Source: CAZOWL01 sp964583605
Lineage (GTDB): Bacteria > Pseudomonadota > Gammaproteobacteria > Chromatiales > Chromatiaceae
DNA length: 44,071 bases
Assembly (NCBI GenBank): GCA_964583605.1
Contig: CAZOWL010000026.1
Coordinates: 1-44,071, forward strand
Direction of reading: 5' to 3'
How positions within the stretch are numbered: position 1 is the stretch's first letter; every line of letters starts with the position of its first letter. The position numbers and the translations under genes are program-made. The notes under the pieces were generated by a model. It was given only the letters and a program-made list of their open reading frames with translations. It made no database searches and had not been told where the DNA came from. Positions 25,461 through 33,897 of this stretch are shown piece after piece.

Positions 25461-25769
25461 AGTGGCGGATCCCGAACGCGCGGCCAATGGGGTAGGCGCT
25501 GGGCGCGGCGACTGTTTGGCCCGGCGCGTACCGAAGCCCCGAGGCGTTTTCAAGACCCCTTCATTGACGCCTGGCCAGCAACTGTGTGCCAATCGCGGCG
25601 TGCAGCGATGGTTTGATGTAACCGGTATCCGCGAGCCATTCAGTCTGATGCAGTCCGCGATCTGGCACCGGCTGTTCATCGATGGCTCGGCAATGGTTCC
25701 GCCGCCAGATGAGGACCCGCTGGACTGGGTCGCCGACAACAGCTGATCCAGCGTCTGTCTTCAAAGAAA
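25461..25769. other. Spacer before the glycosyltransferase cluster, possible gene relic
   Basis: These 309 bases hold no gene I can support. Both strands carry short open frames at 25561-25764 that end cleanly but match nothing I recognise (minus-strand text TEWLADTGYIKPSLHAAIG). A decayed gene is possible. Confidence 0.3.
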
Positions 25770-26891
25770 ATGGTTGATTCTCAGCGTATCGCCTGTTTTT
25801 TCTCCACCTCCGGCCACAGCGGGGTGGACCGGGTGGCCAAGAACTTGATCCCGGCGTTGGCCCGCCGCGGCTACCGCGTTGATCTGCTGAAAGTGCGTCT
25901 GCACGGGCCGGACCTCGGTCAGGCGCCCGCGGGTGTCCGCATCCTCGACCTCGGCTCGCGCCACACCAATGCCTGCCTGCCGGTCATCGTCCAGTATCTT
26001 CGTCGGGCGCGGCCCGTCGTGATGCTCTCGGACAAGGATCGGGTGAACCGTCTGGCCTTATTGGCTCGGCTGATCGCACGGGTGCCGACGCGGCTCGTGC
26101 TGCGCTCGGGCACGACCCTGTCGCGCGACCTGGTTGGTCGGGGCCGTGTGAAACGCGCGATCACGCGTCTCTCGGTCGGCTGGCTCTACCGATTCGCCGA
26201 CCAGGTCATCACGAACTCTCGAGGTGCCGCGGACGACATGTCGGCGTATACCGGCTTGCCGAGGGAGCGGATCCGGGTGGTCCCCAATCCGGTGGCGCCG
26301 TCAGCGCTCTTCGAGCAGCCGCAACCGCGACCGGATCACCCCTGGTTTGACGTCGGTACGCCGCCCGTCATTCTGGGGGTCGGTGAGCTGTGCACGCGCA
26401 AGGATTTCGCGACCTTGATCCGCGCCTTTGCCCTGGTCCGATCGGAGCGACCATGCCGACTCGTGATACTCGGTCGCGGCAAGCAGCGAGAGGTCCTGCT
26501 GGACCTCGCGTCACGTCTGCGTGTGCGCGAGGATTGCGAGTTGCCGGGTTTCGTCTCAAACCCGTTTGACTATATGGCCCACGCCGAGGTCTTTGCGTTT
26601 ACTTCGCTCTGGGAGGGCAACCCTTTCGTGTTGGCCGAGGCCCTCGCCGTCGGGACCCCTGTCGTCGCGACCGATTGCCCGAGCGGCCCGGGCGAGGTGC
26701 TCGACGGGGGGCGCTATGGCCGGCTTGTGCCGATCCGCGACCCGGAAGCCCTTGCCGGGGCCATTGCCGCGACCCTTGACGACCCGCCGCGGCCGGAGGT
26801 GCTCCGAGAGGCGGCGCGCCCGTTTGAGGTCGAGACCAGCGCAAGCGCCTACCTGGAAGCCCTAGGTTTGCCGCATCGATGCGCGTGCTGA
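25770..26891 (+). CDS. GT4-family glycosyltransferase
   Basis: This 373-residue GT-B glycosyltransferase begins with an N-terminal acceptor domain (FFSTSGHSGVDRVAKNLIPALARRGYRVDLL). The C-terminal nucleotide-sugar domain shows VPNPV, ILGVGELCTRKDFATLIRAFALV and VILGRGKQREVL. It also has the E-x7-E motif in LWEGNPFVLAEALAVGTPVVATDCPSGPGEVL. It would transfer a sugar onto a cell-surface glycan or lipid carrier at the inner face of the membrane. The start ATG at 25770 is followed directly by family-like sequence. The end overlaps the next gene by 13 bases, so the three surface-polysaccharide genes form a tight operon. Confidence 0.88.
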   Translation: MVDSQRIACFFSTSGHSGVDRVAKNLIPALARRGYRVDLLKVRLHGPDLGQAPAGVRILDLGSRHTNACLPVIVQYLRRARPVVMLSDKDRVNRLALLARLIARVPTRLVLRSGTTLSRDLVGRGRVKRAITRLSVGWLYRFADQVITNSRGAADDMSAYTGLPRERIRVVPNPVAPSALFEQPQPRPDHPWFDVGTPPVILGVGELCTRKDFATLIRAFALVRSERPCRLVILGRGKQREVLLDLASRLRVREDCELPGFVSNPFDYMAHAEVFAFTSLWEGNPFVLAEALAVGTPVVATDCPSGPGEVLDGGRYGRLVPIRDPEALAGAIAATLDDPPRPEVLREAARPFEVETSASAYLEALGLPHRCAC

Positions 26892-28216
26892 TCGCTGGGT
26901 ACGCCGGTCGAAGTATGCGATCGAGGCTTGCGGCCAGCCTGCTGATCCTTTTCTCCTTCGCCGCTTGGAATCTGACCGGCCTCGCGCACGTGGCTCTGGC
27001 GCTCTTGTGTCTGCTCTTTCTGCTCGATCTCCCGAGCCAATGGGACCGTTTGCGGCGGGACGCCGGCCTCTGGCTTCTGCTTGGCGGGGTCACGTTGACG
27101 ACGTTGCTCGCAACGCGGGCGGTGTTCCTGTTCCCCGACACGGCGGCGGCGCAATGGGCAGCCCTCTCCGGATGGTTGCGGCCACTGCTGTTCGTGGTCG
27201 TGGCCTGGTGGCTGAGCCAAGACCCGAGGCTGTGTCGCTGGGTACTGGTCGCGGGGCTGCTCGGCCTCCTGGTCGGTATCGCCCGCAAGACCGGTTGGTC
27301 GGATCTTCTCGAGATCCTCCACGGGGCGCGCGCCGATTTCGGGTACTCCGCCTTAGGGATTGGCTTTCTTGCCTCGATCGTCGTGCTGGCGCTCGTCAGT
27401 TTCCGTCGCGAGATCACGGGGCTACGGGTGGGCGGCCGATCACTCCCGATGCTTGGCTGGGCGCTTTGGGTGCTGCTGTCGATCGCCTTTGTCGGGATCC
27501 TCATCGCGACGCAGTCACGTGGCGCGACATTCGCCTTGGGCCTGGTGGTCATCGCCTCGGCCATCTATTGCGGTGTCGTGGATCGGTTCAGGAGCCGACC
27601 GGACGGCGAGCCTCGCGCACCCGTCTTGATTGCCGGCTTGCTCACGGTGGCGTTGGTTGGGACCGTGCTCTGGGCTGGTCGGGAACGGATCGTGGGCGAT
27701 ATCGCAGCAGTCATGGAGACGCCGACCATCGGCCAGTACGGCTATGAATCCTCGCTCGGGATACGGATCAATCTCCACCGGATTGGTGTTGCGCTGATCG
27801 CCGAGCGTCCTCTGCTCGGGTGGGGACCGGGCACCAGTGGCGCCACCTACCTGGTCCCGAAGGGGGTTATCGGTCTCTCCGAGTATGACCGCGTGAATGC
27901 GCCGCAGTGGACCCACCTCCACAGCGCGCTCGTCGAGGTGCTGGTGCGCTTCGGATTGGCTGGTGGAGCGTTCGCTCTCCTGTTCGTCGTCGTCATCGTC
28001 CAGGCGTATCGCACGCTTCGGTCGCAGAGCGATGACCTCCCGCTACGCCGCTTTCTGGTCCTCGGTGGCCTGTTGACGCTGCTCTTTTGCCTTTATGACT
28101 TTCGGCTCGTGCACGTGGATCTCGGCTTCTTCTTCATCGTCTTTTTCGGGATTCTCTACAGCTTTCAGATGCGAGTGCTACGGACCGTGCCTTGGCGGCA
28201 GGAGGGGAAGTTGTGA
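26879..28216 (+). CDS. O-antigen ligase/polymerase-like membrane protein (Wzy/WaaL)
   Basis: The 445-residue polytopic membrane protein has about eleven hydrophobic segments. A large periplasmic loop carries the signature of the O-antigen ligase superfamily: RINLHRIGVALIAERPLLGWGPG, then NAPQWTHLHSALVEVLVRFGLAGG. Arg and His residues in these stretches are the ones generally needed for ligase activity. It should join or polymerise undecaprenyl-linked glycan at the outer face of the inner membrane. The start at 26879 overlaps the preceding glycosyltransferase; a second ATG at 26915 is also possible. Its stop overlaps the start of the next glycosyltransferase (TGATG), so translation is coupled. 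Ligase and polymerase cannot be separated by sequence alone. Confidence 0.85.
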   Translation: MRVLIAGYAGRSMRSRLAASLLILFSFAAWNLTGLAHVALALLCLLFLLDLPSQWDRLRRDAGLWLLLGGVTLTTLLATRAVFLFPDTAAAQWAALSGWLRPLLFVVVAWWLSQDPRLCRWVLVAGLLGLLVGIARKTGWSDLLEILHGARADFGYSALGIGFLASIVVLALVSFRREITGLRVGGRSLPMLGWALWVLLSIAFVGILIATQSRGATFALGLVVIASAIYCGVVDRFRSRPDGEPRAPVLIAGLLTVALVGTVLWAGRERIVGDIAAVMETPTIGQYGYESSLGIRINLHRIGVALIAERPLLGWGPGTSGATYLVPKGVIGLSEYDRVNAPQWTHLHSALVEVLVRFGLAGGAFALLFVVVIVQAYRTLRSQSDDLPLRRFLVLGGLLTLLFCLYDFRLVHVDLGFFFIVFFGILYSFQMRVLRTVPWRQEGKL

Positions 28217-29316
28217 TGGAGAAGGTGGCGCTCCTGGTGAGCAGCTTCGGCGATGGTGGGGTGGAGCGCACTTTCACAAACCTGGCCAGTGCGCTGGCCG
28301 AGCTTGGGCCTAAGGTAGTTTTCCTCGTCGGCACGCCGGAGCACCCATACCTCGACGACCTGGACATGCGGGTGCGCTGCTTGCCGGTTGGAGGCGATCG
28401 CCGGAACGCGCTGCGGACCCTGCTGTCGGAGGAGCGCCCGGAGGTATTGATCACCGGCAAGCTGAACGACGATCTCGCGGCCCTCACGCTGCGGGATGGG
28501 CTCGGGACCCCGACGCGACTTGTTTCCGCTGTTGGGACTTTGATGTCGGGGCGTTTGGCGTCTACCCGGCTCAATCTACTCAAGCGGATCCGCGATCGGC
28601 GCCGCATCCGTCGTGTCTATCGGCGGCTCGACGGGATCACGGGGGTCTCAGAGCACGTGCTTCGCGACCTATGCCGGCATTTCGGAGTGTGCGATGTGCC
28701 GATGCGCGCGCTGCCAAATCCAATCATTCCGGCCGATGTGGCGGAGCGGGCTGCGGCCCCATGCGGACATCCCTGGCTCGTTGACGGGCAGCCGCCGGTG
28801 ATCGTGGCTGTCGGGGGTTTGCGACAGGTCAAAGATTTCCCGACGTTGTTGCGTGCCTTTGCGCGATTGATCGGAGAACGTGACGTGCGACTGCTCGTCA
28901 TCGGCGAGGGGAAAGAGCGGCCGCGTCTTGAGTCGCTGGCCGCTCGGCTCGGGGTCGCGGATCGCGTCGACCTTCACGGGTTCACGGCCAACCCCTTTGC
29001 CTATATCGCACGGTGCCGGGTACTCGCCCTCACTTCCCGGCGCGAGGGACTCGGCAATGTGCTCGTCGAGGCCATGGCTGTCGGGACGCCAGTGGTCGCG
29101 ACCGATTGTACAGAGGGTATGCGCGACCTCCTTCGCTCTGGGCAGCTTGGGTCATTGGTGCCGGTCGGGGATGATCGCGCGCTGGCCGACGCGCTACGGG
29201 ATCGGCTCGATACCCCAGTCGATCCTGAGATGCTCCAGCGTGCCGCCGAGCCCTACGGCCGCCTGGCCGCTGCGCGCGGTCACCTGGAGTTTTTCGAATC
29301 CCTGGTGACGCACTAA
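28216..29316 (+). CDS. GT4-family glycosyltransferase
   Basis: The 366-residue GT-B glycosyltransferase starts MEKVALLVSSFGDGGVERTFTNLASALAELG, the typical GGVERxxxNLA acceptor start. It continues with ALPNPI, VAVGGLRQVKDFPTLLRAFARL, LLVIGEGKERPRLESLAARLG and the E-x7-E in SRREGLGNVLVEAMAVGTPVVATDCTEGMRDLL. It resembles the first glycosyltransferase of the cluster. The ATG at 28216 overlaps the previous stop and has GGAGGGG upstream, which makes it a better start than the frame-extending codon at 28192. The TAA stop is the first three bases of repeat copy C. Donor and acceptor are unknown; a role in lipopolysaccharide outer core or O-antigen synthesis is inferred from the ligase next to it. 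Confidence 0.88.
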   Translation: MEKVALLVSSFGDGGVERTFTNLASALAELGPKVVFLVGTPEHPYLDDLDMRVRCLPVGGDRRNALRTLLSEERPEVLITGKLNDDLAALTLRDGLGTPTRLVSAVGTLMSGRLASTRLNLLKRIRDRRRIRRVYRRLDGITGVSEHVLRDLCRHFGVCDVPMRALPNPIIPADVAERAAAPCGHPWLVDGQPPVIVAVGGLRQVKDFPTLLRAFARLIGERDVRLLVIGEGKERPRLESLAARLGVADRVDLHGFTANPFAYIARCRVLALTSRREGLGNVLVEAMAVGTPVVATDCTEGMRDLLRSGQLGSLVPVGDDRALADALRDRLDTPVDPEMLQRAAEPYGRLAAARGHLEFFESLVTH

Positions 29317-29435
29317 CGATCATGGGGCGAGGCGAGCCACCCCAGATGATGAAAGGTCGCCTCGCCCCTGATCGTTCCCTCACCCCAACCCTCTCCCAGA
29401 GGGTGAGGGAGCGAACGTGCTTCGCGAAATTCATT
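29314..29435. repeat. Dispersed 122-bp two-hairpin repeat, copy C (reverse)
   Basis: This is the reverse orientation of copies A and B. It begins TAACGATCATGGGGCGAGGC and ends GCGAAATTCATT. The first TAA is the stop codon of the glycosyltransferase gene. Both hairpins are intact. Confidence 0.95.
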
Positions 29436-29482
29436 GGAAGGGCTTTCAAATCATTCTCGCAGGATAGAGGTTGAGGAATTGG

Positions 29483-29938
29483 CTAGCCGTGAGAGAGTGT
29501 GCGATAGAGCTCCAGGTAGCGCTCGACGATGACATCGCGACTGAAGTCGTGCCGCGCTCGGCGCAAGCCTCTTTCGGCCAAGTCGGCCATGAGCTGGGGC
29601 TGACCTAGCAGCTGGATGATGGCTTCGGCGAGAGCCTGAGGGTCGGCGCAGGGTACAGTCCAGGCGTCCTCGCTGTGACGGACGACCTTCCGCGCACCGC
29701 GGAAGCGGCTGCATAACAGCGGCTTGGCCCAACCCCAGGCCTCCAGTATGACGTTGCCGAAGGGCTCGGCATCTAGGGAGGGGAAGACGACCAGGTCGGC
29801 CATTTGGAGGCACAGGCTGGGGTCTCGCTGCCACCCTGCCCAGACAATCCGGTCGTCTTGGCCGCACTGGGCTGCCTGCGCTCGCAGCGCCGGCGCGAGC
29901 GGCCCGTCACCCGCCAAGATTGCTGGCGATCATCTGCA
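29483..29938 (-). pseudogene. Decapitated GT4 glycosyltransferase
   Basis: The frame encodes only the C-terminal nucleotide-sugar domain of a GT4 enzyme. It begins PAILAGDGPLAPALRAQ, then has WAGWQRDPSLCLQMADLVVFPSLDAEPFGNVILEAWGWAKPLL with the E-x7-E motif (EPFGNVILE), and ends LELYRTLSHG. A stop codon in frame lies only five codons upstream of the homology, and the usual N-terminal half of some 200 residues is absent from the DNA towards metF. It is therefore a 5'-truncated gene, probably left by a rearrangement beside repeat copy C. It may still be open from a TTG at 29917 but cannot make a working enzyme. Confidence 0.75.
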
Positions 29939-30053
29939 GAGACGATGGGGCCGACATCAGATGCTAGACCCGGCAATTTCGACCGCGTCGGCGGGCGCGA
30001 TCGACCAGCTGGGCGCCCTGCCATCCAGCGCAGCGCATATGCCGTGTTCGGTG

Positions 30054-30098
30054 AGCAGAAAAAGCAGCCGCCCCCGTAAAGAGGCGGGCGGGGCGGCT
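30054..30098 (-). terminator. Intrinsic terminator after metF
   Basis: On the minus strand a GC-rich stem (AGCCGCCCCGCCCG pairing with the later CGGGGGCGGCT, with a small asymmetry) is followed by GCTTTTTCTG. It lies about 60 bases beyond the metF stop and should end the ahcY-metF transcript. Confidence 0.8.
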
Positions 30099-30155
30099 TT
30101 CCAAGGAGGATGGATGTTTGCGAGACGCCAATCTATCGATAAACCCTCGCGCGCG

Positions 30156-31037
30156 TCAGTGACAATCCGCAATCGTGTGGGGCTCGGCGGGGTGGCTTAG
30201 CCCAAGCTCTTGCCACAGACGCAGCGTTGGTCCGGCCCGATTCATCGTGTAGAAATGGAGCCCTGGTGCACCACCGGCGAGCAATCGTCGACACAGCGCG
30301 AGCACCACCTCGTGGCCGAAGGCGCGCAGCGCTGCCACGTCATCCCCGAAGCCCTCCAGGCGGCGGCGGATCCAGCGGGGGATCTCGGCGCCACAGGCGT
30401 CCGAGAAGCGGGCCAATTGGGTGAAGTTGGTGATCGGCATGACGCCGGGGACGATAGGGATCTCCAGGCCGCGCGCGCGGCACGCCTCGACGAAGCCGAA
30501 GTAGGCGTCCGCATTGTAGAAATACTGCGTGATCGCGGCATCGGCCCCGGCCTCGACCTTGCGCGCGAAGTTATCCAGGTCGCGCGCCGCGCTCGGCGCC
30601 TGTGGGTGGACCTCGGGGTAGGCGGCAACCTCTATATGGAACGTATCGCCGTACTCGGAACGGATCAGGGCAACGAGCTCGTTGGCGTAGCGGAGCTCTC
30701 CGGTTGCGCCGCGCCCCATGCCCGAAGGAAGGTCGCCGCGCAGGGCGACAAGACGATGGATGCCCTGGTCCCGGTAATGTTGCACGAGGTCCCGCATCTC
30801 CGCGCGGCTGGCGCCGATGCAGGTCAAGTGCGGTGCCGTGTCGATCCCCTGCTCGCGAAGCCAGCTGACGGTCTCCAGGGTGCCGGTACGGGTCGAGCCG
30901 CCGGCACCGTAGGTGACGGAGAAGTAGCGCGGACCGACGGCGTTCAGCGCTCGCACCTGCTCCTTGAGCTTATCCATACCCTCGGGGGTCTTGGGCGGGA
31001 ATAGCTCGAAGCTGAAGATGGGCGAAGGATCAGCCAT
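30156..31037 (-). CDS. metF: 5,10-methylenetetrahydrofolate reductase
   Basis: The 293-residue flavoprotein reduces methylenetetrahydrofolate to 5-methyltetrahydrofolate, the methyl donor for methionine synthesis. Family features are FSFELFPPKTPEG at the start with the catalytic Glu, SVTYGAGGSTR, HLTCIGASRAE, LVALRGDLP, EVAAYPEVHPQA, AITQYFYNADAY and IPIVPGVMPITNF. The length is normal. It starts three bases after the ahcY stop, so the two genes form an operon under the SAH riboswitch. This ties methyl-group supply to removal of S-adenosylhomocysteine. A terminator lies downstream. Confidence 0.96.
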   Translation of the reverse strand: MADPSPIFSFELFPPKTPEGMDKLKEQVRALNAVGPRYFSVTYGAGGSTRTGTLETVSWLREQGIDTAPHLTCIGASRAEMRDLVQHYRDQGIHRLVALRGDLPSGMGRGATGELRYANELVALIRSEYGDTFHIEVAAYPEVHPQAPSAARDLDNFARKVEAGADAAITQYFYNADAYFGFVEACRARGLEIPIVPGVMPITNFTQLARFSDACGAEIPRWIRRRLEGFGDDVAALRAFGHEVVLALCRRLLAGGAPGLHFYTMNRAGPTLRLWQELGLSHPAEPHTIADCH

Positions 31038-31040
31038 CGG

Positions 31041-32447
31041 TCAGTAGCGATAGTGATCGGACTTGTAGGGCCCTTCGACCGGCACGCCGATATAGTCGGC
31101 TTGCTGCTGGCTCATGCGCGTCAGCTTGGCGCCGATCTTCGCCAGGTGCAGCCGGGCCACCTCCTCGTCGAGCTGCTTCGGTAGCACGTAGACGCCGATC
31201 GGATAGTCGTCGGTCCTGCAGAAGATCTCGATCTGCGCGAGGACCTGGTTGGTGAAGCTCGCCGACATCACGAAGCTCGGATGGCCGGTCGCGCAGCCCA
31301 GATTCACGAGCCGACCCTTGGCCAGCAGGATGATGCGCCGCCCCGAGGGGAAGATGACATGGTCGACCTGCGGCTTGATCTCCTCCCAGCGGCATGAGGC
31401 AAGCGCCGCGACGTCGATCTCGTTGTCGAAGTGCCCGATGTTGCTGACGATGGCCTGATCCTTCATCGCCGCCATGTGGTCGTAGGTGATGACATCCTTG
31501 TTGCCGGTGGCGGTCACGAAGATATCGGCGATCGGCGCTGCCTCCTCCATCGTCGTGACCTTGAAGCCCTCCATGGCCGCCTGTAGCGCACAGATCGGAT
31601 CGACCTCCGAGACCCAGACGGTGGCGCCGAGACCCTTGAGGGACTGAGCACAACCCTTGCCGACATCGCCGTAGCCGCAGACCATCGCGATCTTACCGGC
31701 GATCATCACATCGGTCGCGCGCTTGATGCCGTCGACCAGGGATTCGCGACAGCCGTAGAGATTGTCGAACTTCGACTTGGTCACCGAGTCGTTGACGTTC
31801 ATCGCCGGGAAGAGCAGCGTCTCTCTCTTGGCCATCTCGTAAAGCCGATGGACCCCTGTGGTGGTCTCTTCGGTGACGCCCTTGATGCCTTCGGCAATCT
31901 GATGCCAGCGGTGCGGGTCGCGGGCAAAGACCTGCCCGAGCAGGCGCAGCACGGCGGTCCATTCTTCACTGTCGCCGTCGGTCGGCTCGGGCACGGCACC
32001 GGCCCTCTCGAGCTCGACGCCCTTGTGAACAAGGAGCGTCGCATCACCGCCGTCGTCGAGGATCATGTTCGGACCTCGGCCGTCGGGCCAGCTCAGGGCC
32101 CGCTCGGTGCACCACCAGTATTCCTCGAGGGTCTCGCCCTTCCAGGCGTAGACTGGGACGCCGGCGGCAGCGATGGCGGCGGCGGCATGATCCTGTGTCG
32201 AGAAGATGTTGCACGAGGCCCAGCGGACTTGGGCGCCGAGGGCGATGAGCGTCTCGATCAAGACCGCCGTCTGAATCGTCATGTGCAGGCTGCCCGTCAC
32301 GCGTGCGCCCTTGAGGGGCTTGGCGGTGGCGTACTTCTCGCGTAGCGCCATCAGACCAGGCATCTCGGTCTCGGCGATACTGATCTCGCGGCGGCCCCAG
32401 TCGGCAAGCGAGATATCGGCAACTTTGTAATCGGGTTGCTCACTCAT
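31041..32447 (-). CDS. ahcY: S-adenosylhomocysteine hydrolase
   Basis: The 468-residue cytosolic NAD-dependent enzyme splits S-adenosylhomocysteine into homocysteine and adenosine, relieving product inhibition of methyltransferases. Recognisable blocks are GSLHMTIQTAVLIETL, WASCNIFSTQDHAAAAI, NMILDDGGDATLL, EETTTGVHRLY, FPAMNVNDSVTKSKFDN, the NAD site VCGYGDVGKG, ATGNKDVIT, SNIGHFDNEID and the C-terminal GPYKSDHYRY with the conserved Lys/Tyr end. A roughly 40-residue insertion before EETTTGV is typical of bacterial forms. The ATG at 32447 has GGAG upstream. An SAH riboswitch ends 24 bases before the start codon, so translation is probably switched on by the enzyme's own substrate. metF follows three bases later. 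Confidence 0.97.
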   Translation of the reverse strand: MSEQPDYKVADISLADWGRREISIAETEMPGLMALREKYATAKPLKGARVTGSLHMTIQTAVLIETLIALGAQVRWASCNIFSTQDHAAAAIAAAGVPVYAWKGETLEEYWWCTERALSWPDGRGPNMILDDGGDATLLVHKGVELERAGAVPEPTDGDSEEWTAVLRLLGQVFARDPHRWHQIAEGIKGVTEETTTGVHRLYEMAKRETLLFPAMNVNDSVTKSKFDNLYGCRESLVDGIKRATDVMIAGKIAMVCGYGDVGKGCAQSLKGLGATVWVSEVDPICALQAAMEGFKVTTMEEAAPIADIFVTATGNKDVITYDHMAAMKDQAIVSNIGHFDNEIDVAALASCRWEEIKPQVDHVIFPSGRRIILLAKGRLVNLGCATGHPSFVMSASFTNQVLAQIEIFCRTDDYPIGVYVLPKQLDEEVARLHLAKIGAKLTRMSQQQADYIGVPVEGPYKSDHYRY

Positions 32448-32470
32448 GGTAGTCAGCTCCAGTGATTATC

Positions 32471-32552
32471 GTGAGTGAGCGCCGTTTCCAAGTGACAGCC
32501 CTTCAACTTCGAGCCTGGCAGGCCATGGCCTGTTGCAGCGCTCCTCGAAGCG
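32471..32552 (-). promoter_or_regulatory. S-adenosylhomocysteine (SAH) riboswitch
   Basis: Read on the minus strand, the leader of ahcY contains the conserved core CGAGGAGCGCTGCAACAGG, then CCAGGCTCGAAG and AACGGCGCTCAC, in the order of the known SAH riboswitch. P1 forms between CTTCGAG (32544-32550) and CTCGAAG (32507-32513). P2 is the perfect palindrome CAGGCCATGGCCTG (32519-32532). The pseudoknot joins GAGCGC (32538-32543) with GCGCTC (32477-32482). The last helix lies close to the ahcY ribosome site at about 32458. Binding of SAH is known to raise expression of downstream SAH-recycling genes. Confidence 0.92.
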
Positions 32553-32727
32553 GGGCGTAGTGAGAGAATGGGGGTTATAGGCTCCCTCGTTGAGTCGCGG
32601 TGCCCGTCGAACCGGCCTGTGACGCAAGCCGGCTGTCGGCTCCAGAGGATCTGACGGGGCGCGGGGTAGCGCGAGGCTCCCCCTTCAATCCCTCGTCTCG
32701 TGTCCTAATCCTTCCAGATGGTCGCCG

Positions 32728-33897
32728 CTACAGGCCGGCGGCATCGCGCAGTGCGTCGGCCTTGTCCGTCCGCTCCCAGGTCAGCTCGGGCTCGGTGCGG
32801 CCAAAGTGGCCATAGGCGGCCGTCATGCGGTAGATGGGCCGGATCAGGTCGAGCATCCGGACAATGCCGAACGGGCGCATGTCGAAGTGATCGCGCACCA
32901 GCGATTCGATGCGCTCCTCCGAAACCCTGCCTGTACCGAAGGTCTCCACGGCAATCGAGGTCGGCTCGGCAACGCCGATGGCATAGGACACCTGGATCTC
33001 GCAGCGCTCGGCTAGTCCGGCGGCGACGATATTCTTCGCGACATAGCGCGCTGCATAGGCGGCGGAACGGTCCACCTTGGTCGGATCCTTGCCGGAAAAT
33101 GCCCCACCGCCATGCCTTGCGGCCCCGCCATAGGTGTCGACAATGATCTTTCGGCCCGTGAGGCCGCAGTCGCCGACCGGCCCGCCGATGACGAAGCTGC
33201 CGGTTGGGTTGATGTGGAACTTGGTTTCCTTGTGGACCCACTCGGCTGGGATCACTGGCCGGATGATATGCTCCATCACGGCCTCGCGGAGATCGCTGTG
33301 CTGAATATCCGGGTCATGCTGCGTGGAGAGGACGACCGCGTCGGCGGCGACCACCTTGCCGTTTTCGTAGCGGAAGCTGACCTGACTCTTCGCGTCCGGC
33401 CGCAGCCACGGCAGCACGCCCGTCTTGCGCACCTCGGCCTGGCGCTTGACTAGCCGATGGGCGAAGGTAATAGCGGCCGGCATCAGCACGTCCGTCTCAT
33501 TGGTCGCGTAGCCGAACATCATGCCCTGATCGCCGGCACCCTGCTCCTCAGGCAGGGCGCGATCGACCCCCTGCGCGATGTTGGCCGACTGCTTGCCGAT
33601 CAGTGACATCACGGCGCAGGTCGCGCCATCGAAGCCGACCTCGGAGCTGGTATAGCCGATGTCGCAGACGACGCCTCGCACGATGTGCTCCAGGTCGATC
33701 GTCGCGTTGGTGGTGATCTCGCCGGCGACGATGACGACACCCGTCTTGATCATCGTCTCGCAGGCGACGCGGGCCCGTGCCGGATCCGGATCTTGCGTCA
33801 GGATGGCGTCGAGCACGGCATCGGAGATCTGATCGGCGACCTTATCCGGATGGCCTTCAGAAACCGATTCCGAGGTGAAGATAAAGTTATGAGACAT
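32728..33897 (-). CDS. metK: S-adenosylmethionine synthetase
   Basis: The 389-residue enzyme makes S-adenosylmethionine from methionine and ATP. Signatures are SESVSEGHPDKVADQISDA near the start, GEITTNA, GAGDQGMMFGYA (here EEQGAGDQGMMFGYATNET), and GGAFSGKDPTKVDRSAAYAARY near the end. The length is standard. The ATG at 33897 was chosen because family homology (MSHNFIFTSESVSEG) begins there. It is followed 280 bases later by the riboswitch-controlled ahcY-metF operon, so three enzymes of the activated methyl cycle are adjacent but under separate control. The long leader (33898-34120) shows a possible -10 box (TACAAT, minus strand, 33984-33989) and no SAM riboswitch that I can recognise. Confidence 0.97.
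   Translation of the reverse strand: MSHNFIFTSESVSEGHPDKVADQISDAVLDAILTQDPDPARARVACETMIKTGVVIVAGEITTNATIDLEHIVRGVVCDIGYTSSEVGFDGATCAVMSLIGKQSANIAQGVDRALPEEQGAGDQGMMFGYATNETDVLMPAAITFAHRLVKRQAEVRKTGVLPWLRPDAKSQVSFRYENGKVVAADAVVLSTQHDPDIQHSDLREAVMEHIIRPVIPAEWVHKETKFHINPTGSFVIGGPVGDCGLTGRKIIVDTYGGAARHGGGAFSGKDPTKVDRSAAYAARYVAKNIVAAGLAERCEIQVSYAIGVAEPTSIAVETFGTGRVSEERIESLVRDHFDMRPFGIVRMLDLIRPIYRMTAAYGHFGRTEPELTWERTDKADALRDAAGL

Noticed and set aside
25294..25746. Plus-strand frame of 150 codons after nhaD
   Set aside because: The first half overlaps another frame with better codon pattern and the second half matches no family, so it is only noted as a possible relic.
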